NCBI RefSeq assembly: GCF_038396675.1
Contig: NC_088921.1
Location: 28,259,001 to 28,323,000, forward strand
Length of the DNA: 64,000 bases
Source: Hydra vulgaris
Taxonomy: Eukaryota; Cnidaria; Hydrozoa; Anthoathecata; Hydridae
Reading direction: 5' to 3'
The translations under genes and the position numbers were made by a program. Below the pieces are notes generated by a model. The model did not search any database, was not told the origin of the DNA, and saw only the letters and a list, made by a program, of their open reading frames with translations. How positions within the stretch are numbered: position 1 is the first letter of the stretch; each line of letters starts with the position of its first letter. Of the stretch, positions 38,850 through 51,115 are shown piece after piece.

Positions 38850-41372
38850 ATGAAGTCATTTTTATTAACTACAATGACCAACAGGGTAAAGAGGACAAGC
38901 TCTTTAGATGAATATTTTGTCAAAAGAATTAAAATTCTACCAATACAGGACCATGCTGGTCCTATCGTTTTGCCTTTACCTTCGGTGTCATCACCCGAAC
39001 AATTTAATTGTGCATTTATTGGCAGGGTTGAAAATAATCAAACTACAATTAAACTTAGTCCTTTTTCTCCAGAACCTGGATTTGGTATGGAAGCTGCTAA
39101 TTTTACAAGTAAAACTAACGCAAAAATTAATAAAGAAGATTCAATAGCCACGACAAAAGATAATAGCTGTTTGTCTATAGACATTGGGGCATTTTTAACA
39201 CGTCAGGTAACTGAACAAGATAAATACCAAATATTGAAATGCAATTGGTTTCCTGGTCCAAATTACAAATATCCATATTCTGTGTCATTTAAAGAAGGGT
39301 AAGAATGCTAATTGCTTTTTGTCCGAGAAACATATACATAAATTTCCGTGGATAATAATTTGAGAATGTCTTTATATAATTTTTTGTAAGTATTGCTTTC
39401 TTTTTGCAAAAGTTGGGGGAATACACGGTCAAGTGCAATTACTCAAGCAAATTACTTTACCTCTTAAAAGTTATTCAAAGCTTTTGGGTAAGGATAAAGA
39501 CTTACAATTACATGATTGCAATGCGTATCACAAAGTTGCTATGTTGGCAGCATCAGATTTCATCAGAATATATGGAAGACTTAAACAGGCTTAAGAAAAC
39601 CGAGAGCGATTAAAGCATATAATTGAATCTATATTATTTCTTGGTCTACAGAATATTGCTCTGCGAGGTCATCGCGATGATGGTCAGATCTTTGAAATAA
39701 ATTAAAACATTTCAGTAATTAATGATGAAAATCTTTGAGAATTGCTTCCCTTTCGAGTGAGCGCTAGGGACAATATTTAAAAAAACCATTTAAATAACTG
39801 TAATTCTAAAGCAACATACACAAGTAAAAGTATTCAAAATGAAATAATTGAACTATGCGCTCAACAAATTCAGGACTTAATTAAAACAAGAATTTTCAAG
39901 GAAAATTTTATAGCGTTATATTTAAGAAAACAACGGAGACCATTCATATTTCTCATATGACAGTCGTATTAAGATATATTGATGTCAATACCTGTGAGAT
40001 CCGTGAAGATTTTATTGGTTTTGTAAACTGCCATACTGCAAAATTATTCTGATTTTATTTATGAACCTGTATTAACTGGAGAATTGCTAGCAAACACAGT
40101 TACAAACACATTGAAGAAATTTGGCTTCAATTGAAAGGGTTGTGAAACAAAAACAACGGAGCAGTGACAAAATTACAGAAGATCCTACCAAACGCAATAA
40201 AAGTCCATGTTACAACCATGAACCAAATGTTCGTCTGTGCGAGCTGTAAGAAATACAATTGGCTCAATGAAAGAAGCAAAATCAGTTTTTAAAGCTTCGT
40301 CAAAGCGAAGTAACGTTCTTAAGTATATAAATAAGGGAATGCTTACAAGCTTATGCGAAACGAGATGGATTGAACGGCATGATTCTGTTTTAAGTTTTAA
40401 ATCTTGTTTAATAAATATAGTTGAAACACTTGATTTGATATCTCAGTGGAATGAACGGGATTCTTCAACTAAGGCCGCATTACTAAAAAATGCAGTATCT
40501 GAGTCCTTATTTGTAATAATACTTTGTTAATTAGCCAATGTGTTAAATACCGCAGTCTCTTTAAGTGAGGCTCTTCAAAAAAATTATTGGATAAGGAATA
40601 GGCCAAAACTATTCTTAAAGATATCATAAAGATATTAAATAAAAGACAACAAAACAGAAGAAAACTCTAATGCTATATTTATGACTGCATCAAAGTTACT
40701 AGAAAACTTAGGTTTAAAAATTAAGATAGCACAAATTACAGGAAAACAAATTAATTGCGTAAACCTCAATACCAATGATCCTCTAACTTACTATAAAGTC
40801 AATGTTTATTTACCGTTACTTGATAGCAAACTTCTAGATTTACAGTTCAGATTTTCTGATGAAACCTTGAACTCTTTTTCTTTAATTAAATGAAGCAATA
40901 CCTAGAAATTAATTAAATAAAACAAAGACAAAGTTAACAGCATCTGTAACTAATATACTGAGTTTTATAAAAGGGCTGCCTAACATAAATACTGTTGATG
41001 AGAATGTCCAATTAATGAAAGTTTTTTTCAGAATTTGAATTTTGGGAGATAAAACGGAAAGATGCAATCAAAAAGCAACAAGACCTACCTGAATGTACGC
41101 TGGAAGCATACAAGCAATGTGATGGTAATGTCTTCCTTCTAATTAAATGTATTTTGCAACTGCTTTGCACCCTTCCTGTGAGCGTTGCTTAAGGAGAACG
41201 GACCTTCTTGGTTTCAAAAAGACTTAAAACTTAGTTAAGCTCCAATATAGGACAAGAACGAATAAATGGCTTAACTATGATGCATATCCATAGAGATTGC
41301 ATCATAAATGTCAAAAAGATTATTGATAGTTTTGCATCTTCGAAAACTAGAAAGCTCAATTTTATATTGTAG
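38850..41372 (+). pseudogene. hAT transposase (ZMYM1 / 52-kDa repressor type), decayed
   Basis: The plus-strand fragments are in the order expected for this hAT group. N-terminal segment: VKRTSSLDEYFVKR (ATG at 38,850, or at 38,874 as the better start). TTF-type finger region: NWFPGPNYKYPYSVSFKEG then FLSEKHIHKFPW (39,240-39,350). Then KSYSKLLGKDKDLQLHDC and AYHKVAMLAASDFI (39,470-39,560). Catalytic-domain parts: MRAVRNTIGSMKEAKSVFKA and LCETRWIERHDSVLSFKS (40,237-40,420), and TGKQINCVNLNT with LRFSDETLNSF-like text (40,735-40,880). The hAT dimerisation motif: CTLPVSVA, RTFLVSKRLKT and GLTMMHIHRD (41,165-41,300), ending RKLNFIL at 41,372. Many stops and frameshifts make it inactive. Confidence 0.8.
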
Positions 41373-41830
41373 TTTGTTAAATTTATAAAAGTCTTTATAA
41401 AAAAAAAGAATATACAAAAGATATTATTTTGACTTTTGTTGCACATTACGGACATGGCCAGATTTATCTATAGGCAGAAAAGACTGCAGCCTGTACACCA
41501 TGATTTTAGCAGGCTCGATTTTTAAATGTGGTATCGTGGAAAAAAAATTGTGGTATTTAGGAGTGTTTAGGGCCCCCAAAATTTTTTCTGCCTAGGGCCC
41601 TCGAGCATATAAATCCGCCCCTTGATACAGACTAAATATTTATTTTTAACATTTAATTTTCCGCGATATTTATATACAGATGCATTCAATATGTTTATTA
41701 GCAAACTTTTCTAAAAACATTCTAAATAATCAAATAAAAAAGTGGTTTATCTGAAGAAAAAAAAAAGTGAATTTTTTTGTGTGGTCAAATTACCCCCCTA
41801 AGACAATTATCTGGATCCGCCACTGCTGGA
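41373..41830. mobile_element. Two hAT-type right termini
   Basis: One end, read inwards, starts CAAGGGGCGGATTTATATGC near 41,624 and is probably the 3' end of the preceding hAT element. A second, CAGTGGCGGATCCAGATAAT, starts near 41,825. No matching left ends were found in the window, so nesting or truncation is likely. Confidence 0.5.
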
Positions 41831-41931
41831 GTTTTCTATAATGTTTTATAAAGGTCTATATAATATACATTATAAAACTTATTTTTCAAAACAATCAACA
41901 AAACTTTAAAAAATTTATATACCGAATGATT

Positions 41932-42040
41932 TCATATACTTCGGCATATACTTTAAACATAAAGTATATGCCAAAGTATATGATTCAGCATATACTTTAT
42001 GTTTAAAGTATATGCCGAATCATATACTTTAAACATAAAC
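41932..42040. repeat. Alternating palindromes of AAAGTATATGC
   Basis: GGCATATACTTT and its complement alternate about six times with ATAAAC or GATTCA spacers, so several overlapping hairpins can form. Confidence 0.8.
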
Positions 42041-43559
42041 AAGAACATGCAAAACCTCTTATAGAAGATATAAAAATGATGGATATATTTGAAATAAATA
42101 TCTATCAGCATCTAATTTTTATGTATAGATACTACAACAACCTTTTGCCAGCAAACTTCAACAATAAGTTGGAAATAAATTTAAATGAAAAGTATAATTA
42201 ATATCAAATAGAAACAACAACTATAAATTGCCTCGGAAATGCAGTAGGCTCTCAATATTTTGTATATGTTATTTAAGGCCTAAATTATGGAATGGCTGTC
42301 AAAAGGAATATAAATTTATGGTGAAGTACTTAAGTTCATTTAAGTTTCAAACAAAAAATAAATTTGCAAAATTTGGTTAAAAGAAAAGTTTTTCTTTTTT
42401 CTTTTTTTAACGGTAACAGGTATTATTATTATTTTTTATACGAACTTTTTACCATTATGATATATTATTTAAACTTGTACATGGTATCCTTATCTTCTTT
42501 GAGCCCCTATCTGCTTTAACCTAATTTTGTTGTATATCCAGTATATACTTTTATATTTTATTTTATGTTATCTATAAACATACGAACATTGTAAAAATTA
42601 TATTTATACTAAGTTAAACAGAAGAAAAAAAAAAAAAATAGCCTTGCGTGAAATTACGAGAAATTACGTGAAAAGTAGGAATTGGTACTACCAATCTGTT
42701 GAGTAACTTAACTTATATAAAAGTGCTCTAAATATTTTATATTTAGGTTATCGTATTTATAATATCAAAGCGATTTGCATTCAATGTACAATGTATCCAT
42801 GTATAGGGCCATTGACAACAGACCTCCAACATAAATCAATCCCCGGTTATTTAAAGTTTGTTTCGAAAATCCCCGGTTGCTTAAAGTTTATTTTGAAACG
42901 AGTTGATATAAATAATGTGAGGAATACAGATACAAATAGAGGGTATTTGACACCTGAATTTAAATTTACGGAGTCCCAAAAAACGTGCTTTATACATAAG
43001 AGATAAGTATTACTACAGAATCCTGAAAATTTAATTGTTAAGAGACAGATTGCTTGCGCCCCTCCTTATTATAGTCTCCCATCACTCAGTTTAAATAATT
43101 TTATAAGTTTAATAATGTCCATGCGTCTCGAGTGGCTTTTGCAAAAACCAAGCTGTTCATTGTATAGAATATTATTTATTCTGAGATTATATAACTTGTT
43201 ACATATGTTAACAAGGCGATGGAGAGGAAAATATGGCGCAATAAACCTCTCCTCCCTTTTCCTTCCTTATATTAAACATGTGACAAGAAATGTATTTAGT
43301 ACCTTTTGAAAATAATCTTCAAATAAAAAGATTTCACAAAAAAAAAAAGTTTAATTTACATAAAAGAGTCTACAAAATATATGTAATGATTTAAATGTTG
43401 TTAAATAGAACAATTTTGTAAAAACAAAATTTGCTTTGCGTGAGGTTTGGAAATATTTTCTTTCCAGTTTAAACTCTGCCAAAGTATTTAACATTTCTAA
43501 TTCATTTAAATATTTGTACCAAAGTTGGCTTAGTGAATTATTATTACGTGTTTCATTTC
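42041..43559. other. Intergenic, no supported gene
   Basis: Two short plus-strand frames (42,791-43,006 and 43,115-43,309) show no recognisable domain. A tandem partial repeat CCCCGGTTATTTAAAGTTTG / CCCCGGTTGCTTAAAGTTTA is present near 42,841-42,893. Confidence 0.4.
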
Positions 43560-43808
43560 TTACACAAGGTCTTTACAAACGATATCTTTAAAAAATTTTT
43601 GCTTAAAATTGATTGCTTTACGTATTAATTCCCCCTCTAACATTTTTCGGTAGCCCCCCAACATGCTAAAAGTTTCAAAATTATATTTTGCGGCGCGAAA
43701 AGAAACTTCAATTCCTCCAATAACATTATCCAATACTTTAAAAAAAAATTGGCATGATTCGTCTGTCACTCTCATTTCATTCACATTTGTATTTGTAAAC
43801 AATTTCAT
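43560..43808 (-). pseudogene. Possible hAT transposase fragment
   Basis: An open frame of 82 codons containing VTDESCQFFFKVLDNVIGGI and FRAAKYNFETFSML. It resembles the segment before the dimerisation domain of ZMYM1-like hAT transposases. No flanking blocks or terminal repeats were found, so this is a weak call. Confidence 0.3.
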
Positions 43809-44456
43809 TTTTACAAGAAGGTTAGATACAACAAGTTTAGCTTCATTCTACATTGCTTTCTGGCTGCCAGCTTATTTCTCCGAGCAGCGACTTTGAAGGA
43901 AGGTGAATAACATTAAAAAAAATAAAAATGAAAACTGTCACGAAAGCAATCTTTCTGTATTAAAACTTCCATATCTAAAGTCACGTTACTGGCTTAATTG
44001 ACTTTGTTGCTAGAGTCAAAAGGAATTGATATTCTGTGCCACACAACTGACATAGGTAATAATATAATAAATTACTTTACGAATCTCGATATTTTAGAGA
44101 AAGATTTAGCTGGAGCAAGTCTTCTAAAGTTAGCTTTACTCCTGACTATCTGATACCAGATTTCTCATGAATGGAACAACTAATACGTTTAGATAATATT
44201 TCCCATTTCTTTAGACTAGAACCGTATAAAGTGTATAATGTTTGCATAGTTCCAAAGTAGATTATGACTTCTGTAATACATTAAGCAGCATCAATACCGC
44301 TGAGTGTGTGGCAGCCACAAGGATAATACATATTACATACAATTTTAGATTGCAAATTATGGCGCACTTGGTAGCGCAAAATAATTATTTAAACGCTGAA
44401 AATAATATCTTTATTTTCAAATCCGATGCTTCAATCAACTGCGCTAAGTTCTTATA

Positions 44457-44735
44457 AAATCAAAATATTGATTGGGCTACTTAAATTTGCTTTAAGCAAA
44501 AAAAACAACGTCATTTACTTACTTTGTGAAGTAAAATTTTTGATTTTTTTAAAATACCTCAACAGATGATGTCTTAACTGGTATTAAAATGTTCGATGTC
44601 TAAACTAATTGATTAATTAAAATGCGCGAAATTAATTTGTTTTTATTATTATTGAAAGTAACTAGAAATTAAAAGTAATTTTTACGCGGATTCATTCCGT
44701 ATGATAGAGCGTGTGAAAGAATAAATGCGACAGTT
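44457..44735 (+). repeat. Dispersed repeat, second copy of 31,009-31,250
   Basis: Shares ATATTGATTGGGCTA, TTTAAGCAAA, TTACTT-CTTTGTGAAG-type and GCGCGAAA-TAATTT-type blocks in the same order with the copy at 31 kb. Divergence is considerable. Confidence 0.6.
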
Positions 44736-44740
44736 GCGCA

Positions 44741-44778
44741 GCTTAGTAGAATAAAGTTTTTACTTCATTCTACTAAGC
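44741..44778. repeat. Short hairpin (17-nt arms, one mismatch)
   Basis: GCTTAGTAGAATAAAGT, loop TTTT, then the complement with one change. Confidence 0.82.
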
Positions 44779-47357
44779 GTTACGTTATATTATAGATGCT
44801 AAAGAAATATATAATCTAAAGAAAAAAAAGTAAAATTCAATTTCCTTTTAATTCATTTTAGATTCCTTATACAGTTTTTTAAATCAAATATGCTTTAACA
44901 TTGCTTTAGCGAGTCACCATAGCTTAATCAACGACGAGTTTTATAATTACGGTGTATAGTCTTCTTTTCTTATGGCAACTTACTGTTACATTGTTTTTAA
45001 TAAACCTATATATTTCAAAGTGAAAAAATTACGTTAGAACACATTTTGAACTAATCAAATAATACTTATAAAAATAACTAATAGTACTAAGAAATTTTTA
45101 TTGTTTTATACCCTAAGACGTAAATAATACACAAAAAAACTTTGTTAAAGTTAAAAATAAAAAAAATAAATATTACTCATGGGCCCTGATACTCTCATGA
45201 GCCCTGTTATAGCGCACCGACTACACCCCCTTTGATAGAGCCTGCATGATATTTTTAAGCAGCTTGGAAAACCAGATAGTATGAATTTAGACCTTAAGCT
45301 GAATGCTAAAGAACCTTTTTATATTTAAAATCTATTTATGCTAATTTTAATTGATCAAGAAAGTTTTTGAGAATAAATAATATTCAAAGAGGCGATTCAA
45401 TAATAATAATTACTATATATTTATTTATTAATCACTCACTGTATATAAGACAAGGTAAATTATTATAAAGTTACATTTTTGAAAGGAAATAAGTTTATCT
45501 TGGAATATTTAATTCAAAAATATTTTTAAAGATTTTCCTTTGCTCCAATGAGTTCCAAAACTCAAATGCATAGTTTAACCTTTGAAGATCCTTTTAGGAA
45601 CTTCAAAGGTTATGCTTTTAAGACAATAACTTTTACTCTTTTTTGTTTTGCATTAGTTCTTTAGATTTAGTTCATTTCGATTGCATAAACCTATGACATC
45701 ATTTAAATAAGGGTGTCTAGCGGTTTAGTTTTTGAACTGCAAATTTACAATATTCAAGATTGTTTTATTGCTCAATATGCAAATAAATAAGTTTAACTTG
45801 TTTTGCTGAACGATTGTTGGTACATCTTGGATGTAAAACAAAGAACAAATATAATTTTTGCTGTGTTTGGAAATATTTTAGAGTGACTTAAGTGCATTCT
45901 TTCCTACAAGATCAAGTTTTTGAATTAAAAAAAAAAAAGCCTTTAAAAATTGCTTCTGATATATAAGGAATGGGATTGATAATGTCATCATTTTGAAATA
46001 TAAACATTAGCTTTTTACTAATGAAAATAAACCCTTTAAAAACGCTTTTATCAATTCTAAGGTTTTTTTATTGGAATTAAATGAATTACTATGATAGGTT
46101 TGTGTATTATATTAAATTTATTATCATTTATATAAAAAAAGTTGCTCGTTTTTAGTATGTAAACTGTTTAAGTTGTCCGGAACCACCCTCCAAACATGTG
46201 TCCGATACCACCCGATCATACCTTATTTACAAATACTAGTGAATCTTACAAACTATACTCATTTACAAATACTAATGAAAAACTTGTGAATTAAAGTATT
46301 AAACATTTTTTTTTTTAATATAGTATCAATAAAAACTAATAACTTTTATCAATAAAAAGTTATTAGTTAAAAATTAGATATATTAGTATGTGAATCAAAT
46401 ATGATGATACATCGCTCTTCTGGTGATGGGAAACAATATTTTGCACTCCCAGCCAATCGCTTTGACATATTATGATATATATTTTGCATATGCCATATTT
46501 TCGCTTAAATAATGTTTTTAGAGTATTTAAAATCACATAGCTTCTATAGTTTAAGCTGCACATTAAGTGTTCAAAGTTACCCGCCGTCTGGGGTTACCCG
46601 ACTTTCCCCTATAGAAAAAGCTTACTATGCCTCAAAATTAAAAAATGTTCGAAACGTTTTTTTTGAACATTTTTTTAGGAATGAAAAAAAGTAGAAAACT
46701 TTTTTTCAATCTTATTATGCTTAAAATGAGAAAATCAATTAAAATAACGTCAGATATAAAAAAAATGTTTTTTTTAAAGCTATCTACTAGCCAAGCTCGC
46801 AATTTTTTTTTAACATCCAGTTTTTATGCGAAGTGGCTAATGAGCGGCGTAGAGGTTATATTTATATGACTTTTTTTTATTTCTTCTAGAAGTATTTGCG
46901 CCGATTGTTCAAAGTTACGTTTTTTGACCAAGTTTGGACAAATATCCAAGTATTGGCGTGAATAGATTCTAATGTCGAATCCAGTATATTTTTTTAACTA
47001 TATTATTTTTATGTGTTCCTATAACCAAAAAAAAAACCCCCAAAAAAAACACTGTGCTTTTCAATTTAAAAAGTGACTACCTTTTAGTGATTACTATAGA
47101 TAAATAAACTTTTCGGTTATTGTAGAGTTATTTTTTGTTGGTCTATAAGGTCAATTCCAGTCATGCTGCAAACTTTATTATTTTTACTTCACAATGGTAT
47201 CAAATGATGTTTAAAAAAAAATACTATCATTGGAGGCTTGGATCAAACAAATCCAAAATGGTTACGATAAAAATTTGGGTATAGGACTTTAAATCTTGTT
47301 GTAGATCAAAATATATCTTTGTACAATGTATTTCATGTTTGTATCAGTGTAAAAAAT
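44779..47357. other. Intergenic, no supported gene
   Basis: Contains a hairpin at 45,577-45,611 (AACCTTTGAAGATCC, loop TTTTA, complement with one mismatch) and a repeated GTTCAAAGTTAC motif (about 46,570 and 46,907) that may mark a decayed element. Short open frames at 46,512-46,869 have no family resemblance. Confidence 0.45.
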
Positions 47358-47535
47358 GCAGTCGTGGCGCAGTAGTTAGAGTTCTAGCTCAGAACCTAAA
47401 GGTCCGACGTTTGACGCATGCTCCAGCCCAATAAGCGACATTGGTAAGGAAGGAGGCGCGAGCTTTATATTTAAATACTCTTCCACGGTGCCCTGTGAAG
47501 AAACCTTAAGGACCGTAAGAAGCACCTTAGTAACC
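47358..47535 (+). mobile_element. tRNA-derived SINE, copy 2
   Basis: The head GTCGTGGCGCAGTAGTTAGA contains an A-box-like sequence. The B box (CGACGTTTGACGC) is degraded. The body shares TCCAGCCC, ATTGG-AAGAAGG-type text, TTAAATACTCTT, ACGGTG and GACCGTAAGAA with copy 1 at 3755-3930. The open frame that starts inside it at 47,488 is not a gene. Confidence 0.75.
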
Positions 47536-49539
47536 ACACAAAAAATACTTTATTCGTGCCGGGTTTCTGAGAGAATAGTTTGGGAAATTCTAATTTTTTT
47601 TACGGGAATTATGATACAACTCATTATTAGTAGATTTATTAATAGCTTTAAACTGTTTTGTCTAATTTTTTATGCTCAAATTAAAGATATTGCATCAACT
47701 ATAATAGAGTCGTTTTTTGAATTTAATGTTACAGTGCTTACTTAACTAAAGATATTTACTTAATAACTCATACTGTGAAAACTCTCTGTGAAAGGAAAAA
47801 ACCATGTAAACCCAGCGCACCGTTTAAAACATCTGTTTCATTTAGCATTCATTGCTTAATAAATTCGCCCCCTCCTAACTAAATTACTGTTATGAAATAT
47901 ATAATTATGAAAGATTATTGCACCAATTTAATGCCAAATTTTTAGGTTTATAAGTGAACTTGTTGAAAATTGTCTATGTAAATTTAAATTAATGTTAAAT
48001 GACGTGTAGATTATGAAGCAACAAAGAACTTAATTCAACCAAAACTAAACATAAAAATTATATTGCGAAATTACAAACATGCTCTAAAATATACAATTTT
48101 TTCTTTTTTTCTTTTTGCTTCAAATAACAAATTAGAAATTAAAAAAACTAGCTAAATTTTCTAAGATCTAACAAGACAGTTTTAAATAAAGAAAAATCAT
48201 AAACAATACATGCAATAAAATATCAAGTTTTTTAACTGTTAATCAGATTAGATTTTTCAAGCTAGATTTTCACGAAACAACTTGTTTACTGAAAGAAATT
48301 CAAAAAATTAAAGGTTGTGGAGTAGAACTCAATTTCAAACACCAAACCATCGCAAACCAATAAAATCTCAGCACCACTAACATCTCATCTTGGTTTTATA
48401 AGCATTATTTTCATAATTATATCAATATCCATAAGATTTTGTTAAAGTGCGGTTAACGTAGAGCGTTAAATATTTGAAATTTATAAACGTTGAAGAATCG
48501 AGACTTCTCTAAAAATATAATATTTAATATTAAATAATAAAAATTAAGTCAAACGAGGTTACAGTTTAAAACCATCATTAAAGTGAGAATTGAAATTATA
48601 TTTTAATAGATTGGTTGTCTGAGAAAAAAAATTAGTGTGAAATCTCACATAAATGTTAAATTAACAGCACCTCTAAAATTTTGCATTTTTACAGTATTTA
48701 TCAACGACGAAACTTTTTAATATAAAATGAAAGATTCCATCATATTCATAAAATACATAGTCTGGCCAGTTAAAGAGCGCTATTGTTTATCTTATTGTTA
48801 GCGTTTTTTTAGAACCCAGTCTACCAATGAGTGTACACTTTTTGTAAACATAGACGCGTTAAAAATAGTATTTACAAAAAAAAAATTCATTTATCCTTGT
48901 TTTTTGCAAATGCCTGGTGCTAACTCTTCCATTTTTGGCTTGTATGGTACTTCTCAAAAAAACAGTGTTTCACTTTTTAAAATACCATCCACCGATATGA
49001 TTTCAACAAAGAATGGAGAATAATAGTTTTGAATATTAAACTAAACATAGAATAGTCGAAGAAAACCTTAGGCCCCAAATAAAAAAGTTTCATTAAATCA
49101 CATAAATCTTTTAAGGAATCGGTCAAACGTATTAGTCTACAAAACTTGATAGGGATGTAAACATTAATTACACTTTTTTAAAATAGAGTAAGATGGACGA
49201 TATTCACACTGTTCCTAAGTACAAATTTTATATTGAAGATAGCCTCTCGTTTACTATTCGTATATTTTAATAGGCTCTGCCAGATAATCATTAAATATAC
49301 TTGCATCTAAAAAGATCAATGTTTAATACAATTTTTGTAACCTGATTTCAATTTTGCTATCATATATAGTATGTCCAGGTATCCCAGATAAATTAATTAG
49401 TTCTCATGGCTATCTTCTTCATGCTAAACCTAAAAATTTTGATTTATATAGTTATTATTTACTTTAAAACCAAACGGAACATACCCGAACTCTTACGTAT
49501 GAAGCTGTTATTTAAAAAAAAAAGAAGATTTTGTAGAGG
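47536..49539. other. Intergenic, no supported gene
   Basis: AT-rich with no exon-like frames, terminal repeats or RNA gene that I can identify. Confidence 0.45.
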
Positions 49540-51115
49540 ATGCAAATGTCTTCAGTCTCAAAATAAAATATCTGTTAAAAAAAATAGTGATAAATTACTT
49601 ATTCTAGTTAAACTTAGAGCTTCAATTTCTAAAACTTCACCAGAACGTGTAAAATAAACCCTACAAAGTTACCGTTTAGAAAATAAATTGCTTAAAGATA
49701 ACATCAAAGAAATGCAACAGAAATTAAATCATAACATTTTGTCAGTGATGACTTACACAAAGACTTAGTTTCAATCATATCAAAAAATGATAGTACAGTC
49801 ACTCCATTTATGAAGCTATTTTGGGATGAGAAACAAAAATTCTTAAATACTTTAAAACAGGGAATTTGTTATCACAATGATTATTTGAGGTTTAAACCAT
49901 GAAATTGTAAATGAATTGAGTTTAAAAGTAAAGGATTTTTCTGATCAAAAACGGTTTGTTACTCTTTTATTTGATAAAATGAAAATTCAAGAAAATTTGG
50001 TATGGGATAAGTATTCTGGTGATCTTTTAGGATTTGTTGATCTTGGTGACACTAATATTAACTATGCAACTATGAATAAAGCTGATTAAATTGCAACACA
50101 TGTTCTTATTTTTCTTGTGAGAGCTATTATAAACCCTTTTAAATATAGTTTTGCAAAATTTGCTACAACAAATATTTAACCTATTCAGTTATTCCCCTTA
50201 TTTTGGAAGATTGTCAGTATTTTAGAGCTTTCTATCTAAAAGTAGTTGCTACTACAAGCAATTGTGCCTCGTCAATTGTAAATTTTTTTCAAGCATTTTT
50301 ATATGACGGAAAATACAAGATAATAATAAAAATATTAGATTTACTATCACATCAAAGATAAACTCGCTGAAGTTGATCAATATATATATTTCATAGCTGA
50401 TCCTCCACATTTATAAAAACTGCTCTAAATTGCCTATTTCATTCTGCTTTAGGTGATGGGAAATATGAGTGGAATACTGATAATCGCATTTTGTGGAATC
50501 ACATATCAGATTTATTTTAGAAGATCTATACTAATCTAATCTAAGGCCTTCACACTTACCCAAATCTTTCCTCAGAACATATTAGGTTAAGCCCATTTTT
50601 AAAAATGAATGTAAGATTAGCAGCTTAAGCACTCAGTTCATCTGCTAGCATTGCTTTGAAGACATTTGGTTCAGCTGAAGCCTGAGTAATGTCAAATGTT
50701 AAATAATCTTTTTGATTGTGTCAATGTGCAAAATCTTGCAGATTCCACTAGAAAGCAAAATCCATTTTCTGAGCCATTTTATTTGATAAGTGATGGAAGA
50801 CTAAAATGGCTGACTGAACTTTTTTTTATTAAGAAGATTGGAAACTCGTCTTTCAAACCAAAAGTAGAACTAATAGTCTTGATAATGATCCTGAACCAAA
50901 GACTTTTACCAAAGAAAAATTACCAAATATTTTTCTTTTACCAAAGAAAAATATAAAGTTCATTCTTTCCCTTCCTAACAGAGGTAATTTTTCTTTTGAT
51001 CTGCTAACATGGTTTAAAGCTGAAGGATCAAACCTTGCAAACTGTAGGACACTAAAAACTTTTGGCTCTTCGAAACAGTCATACTTTAGTTTCTCTGCAG
51101 TCACTTTTCACTAGG
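49540..51115 (+). pseudogene. P-element/THAP9-like transposase remnant 2
   Basis: Fragments follow the order of a P-type transposase. A coiled, Lys-rich linker (49,540-49,740) is followed by a catalytic block KRFVTLLFDKMKIQENLVWD and YSGDLLGFVDLGD (49,950-50,050), where FDKMKIQ corresponds to the usual DEMKI with the Asp kept. Next come LVRAIINPFKYSFAKFATTN (50,115-50,175), ADPPHL with the second acidic residue (about 50,398), and the late block FDCVNVQNLADSTRKQNPFS with DGRLKWLTE (50,705-50,820). Numerous stops and shifts occur. The coding-like piece at 51,120-51,305 (ARALSWGSFAGNDCIKLL) just downstream was not recognised. Confidence 0.6.
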
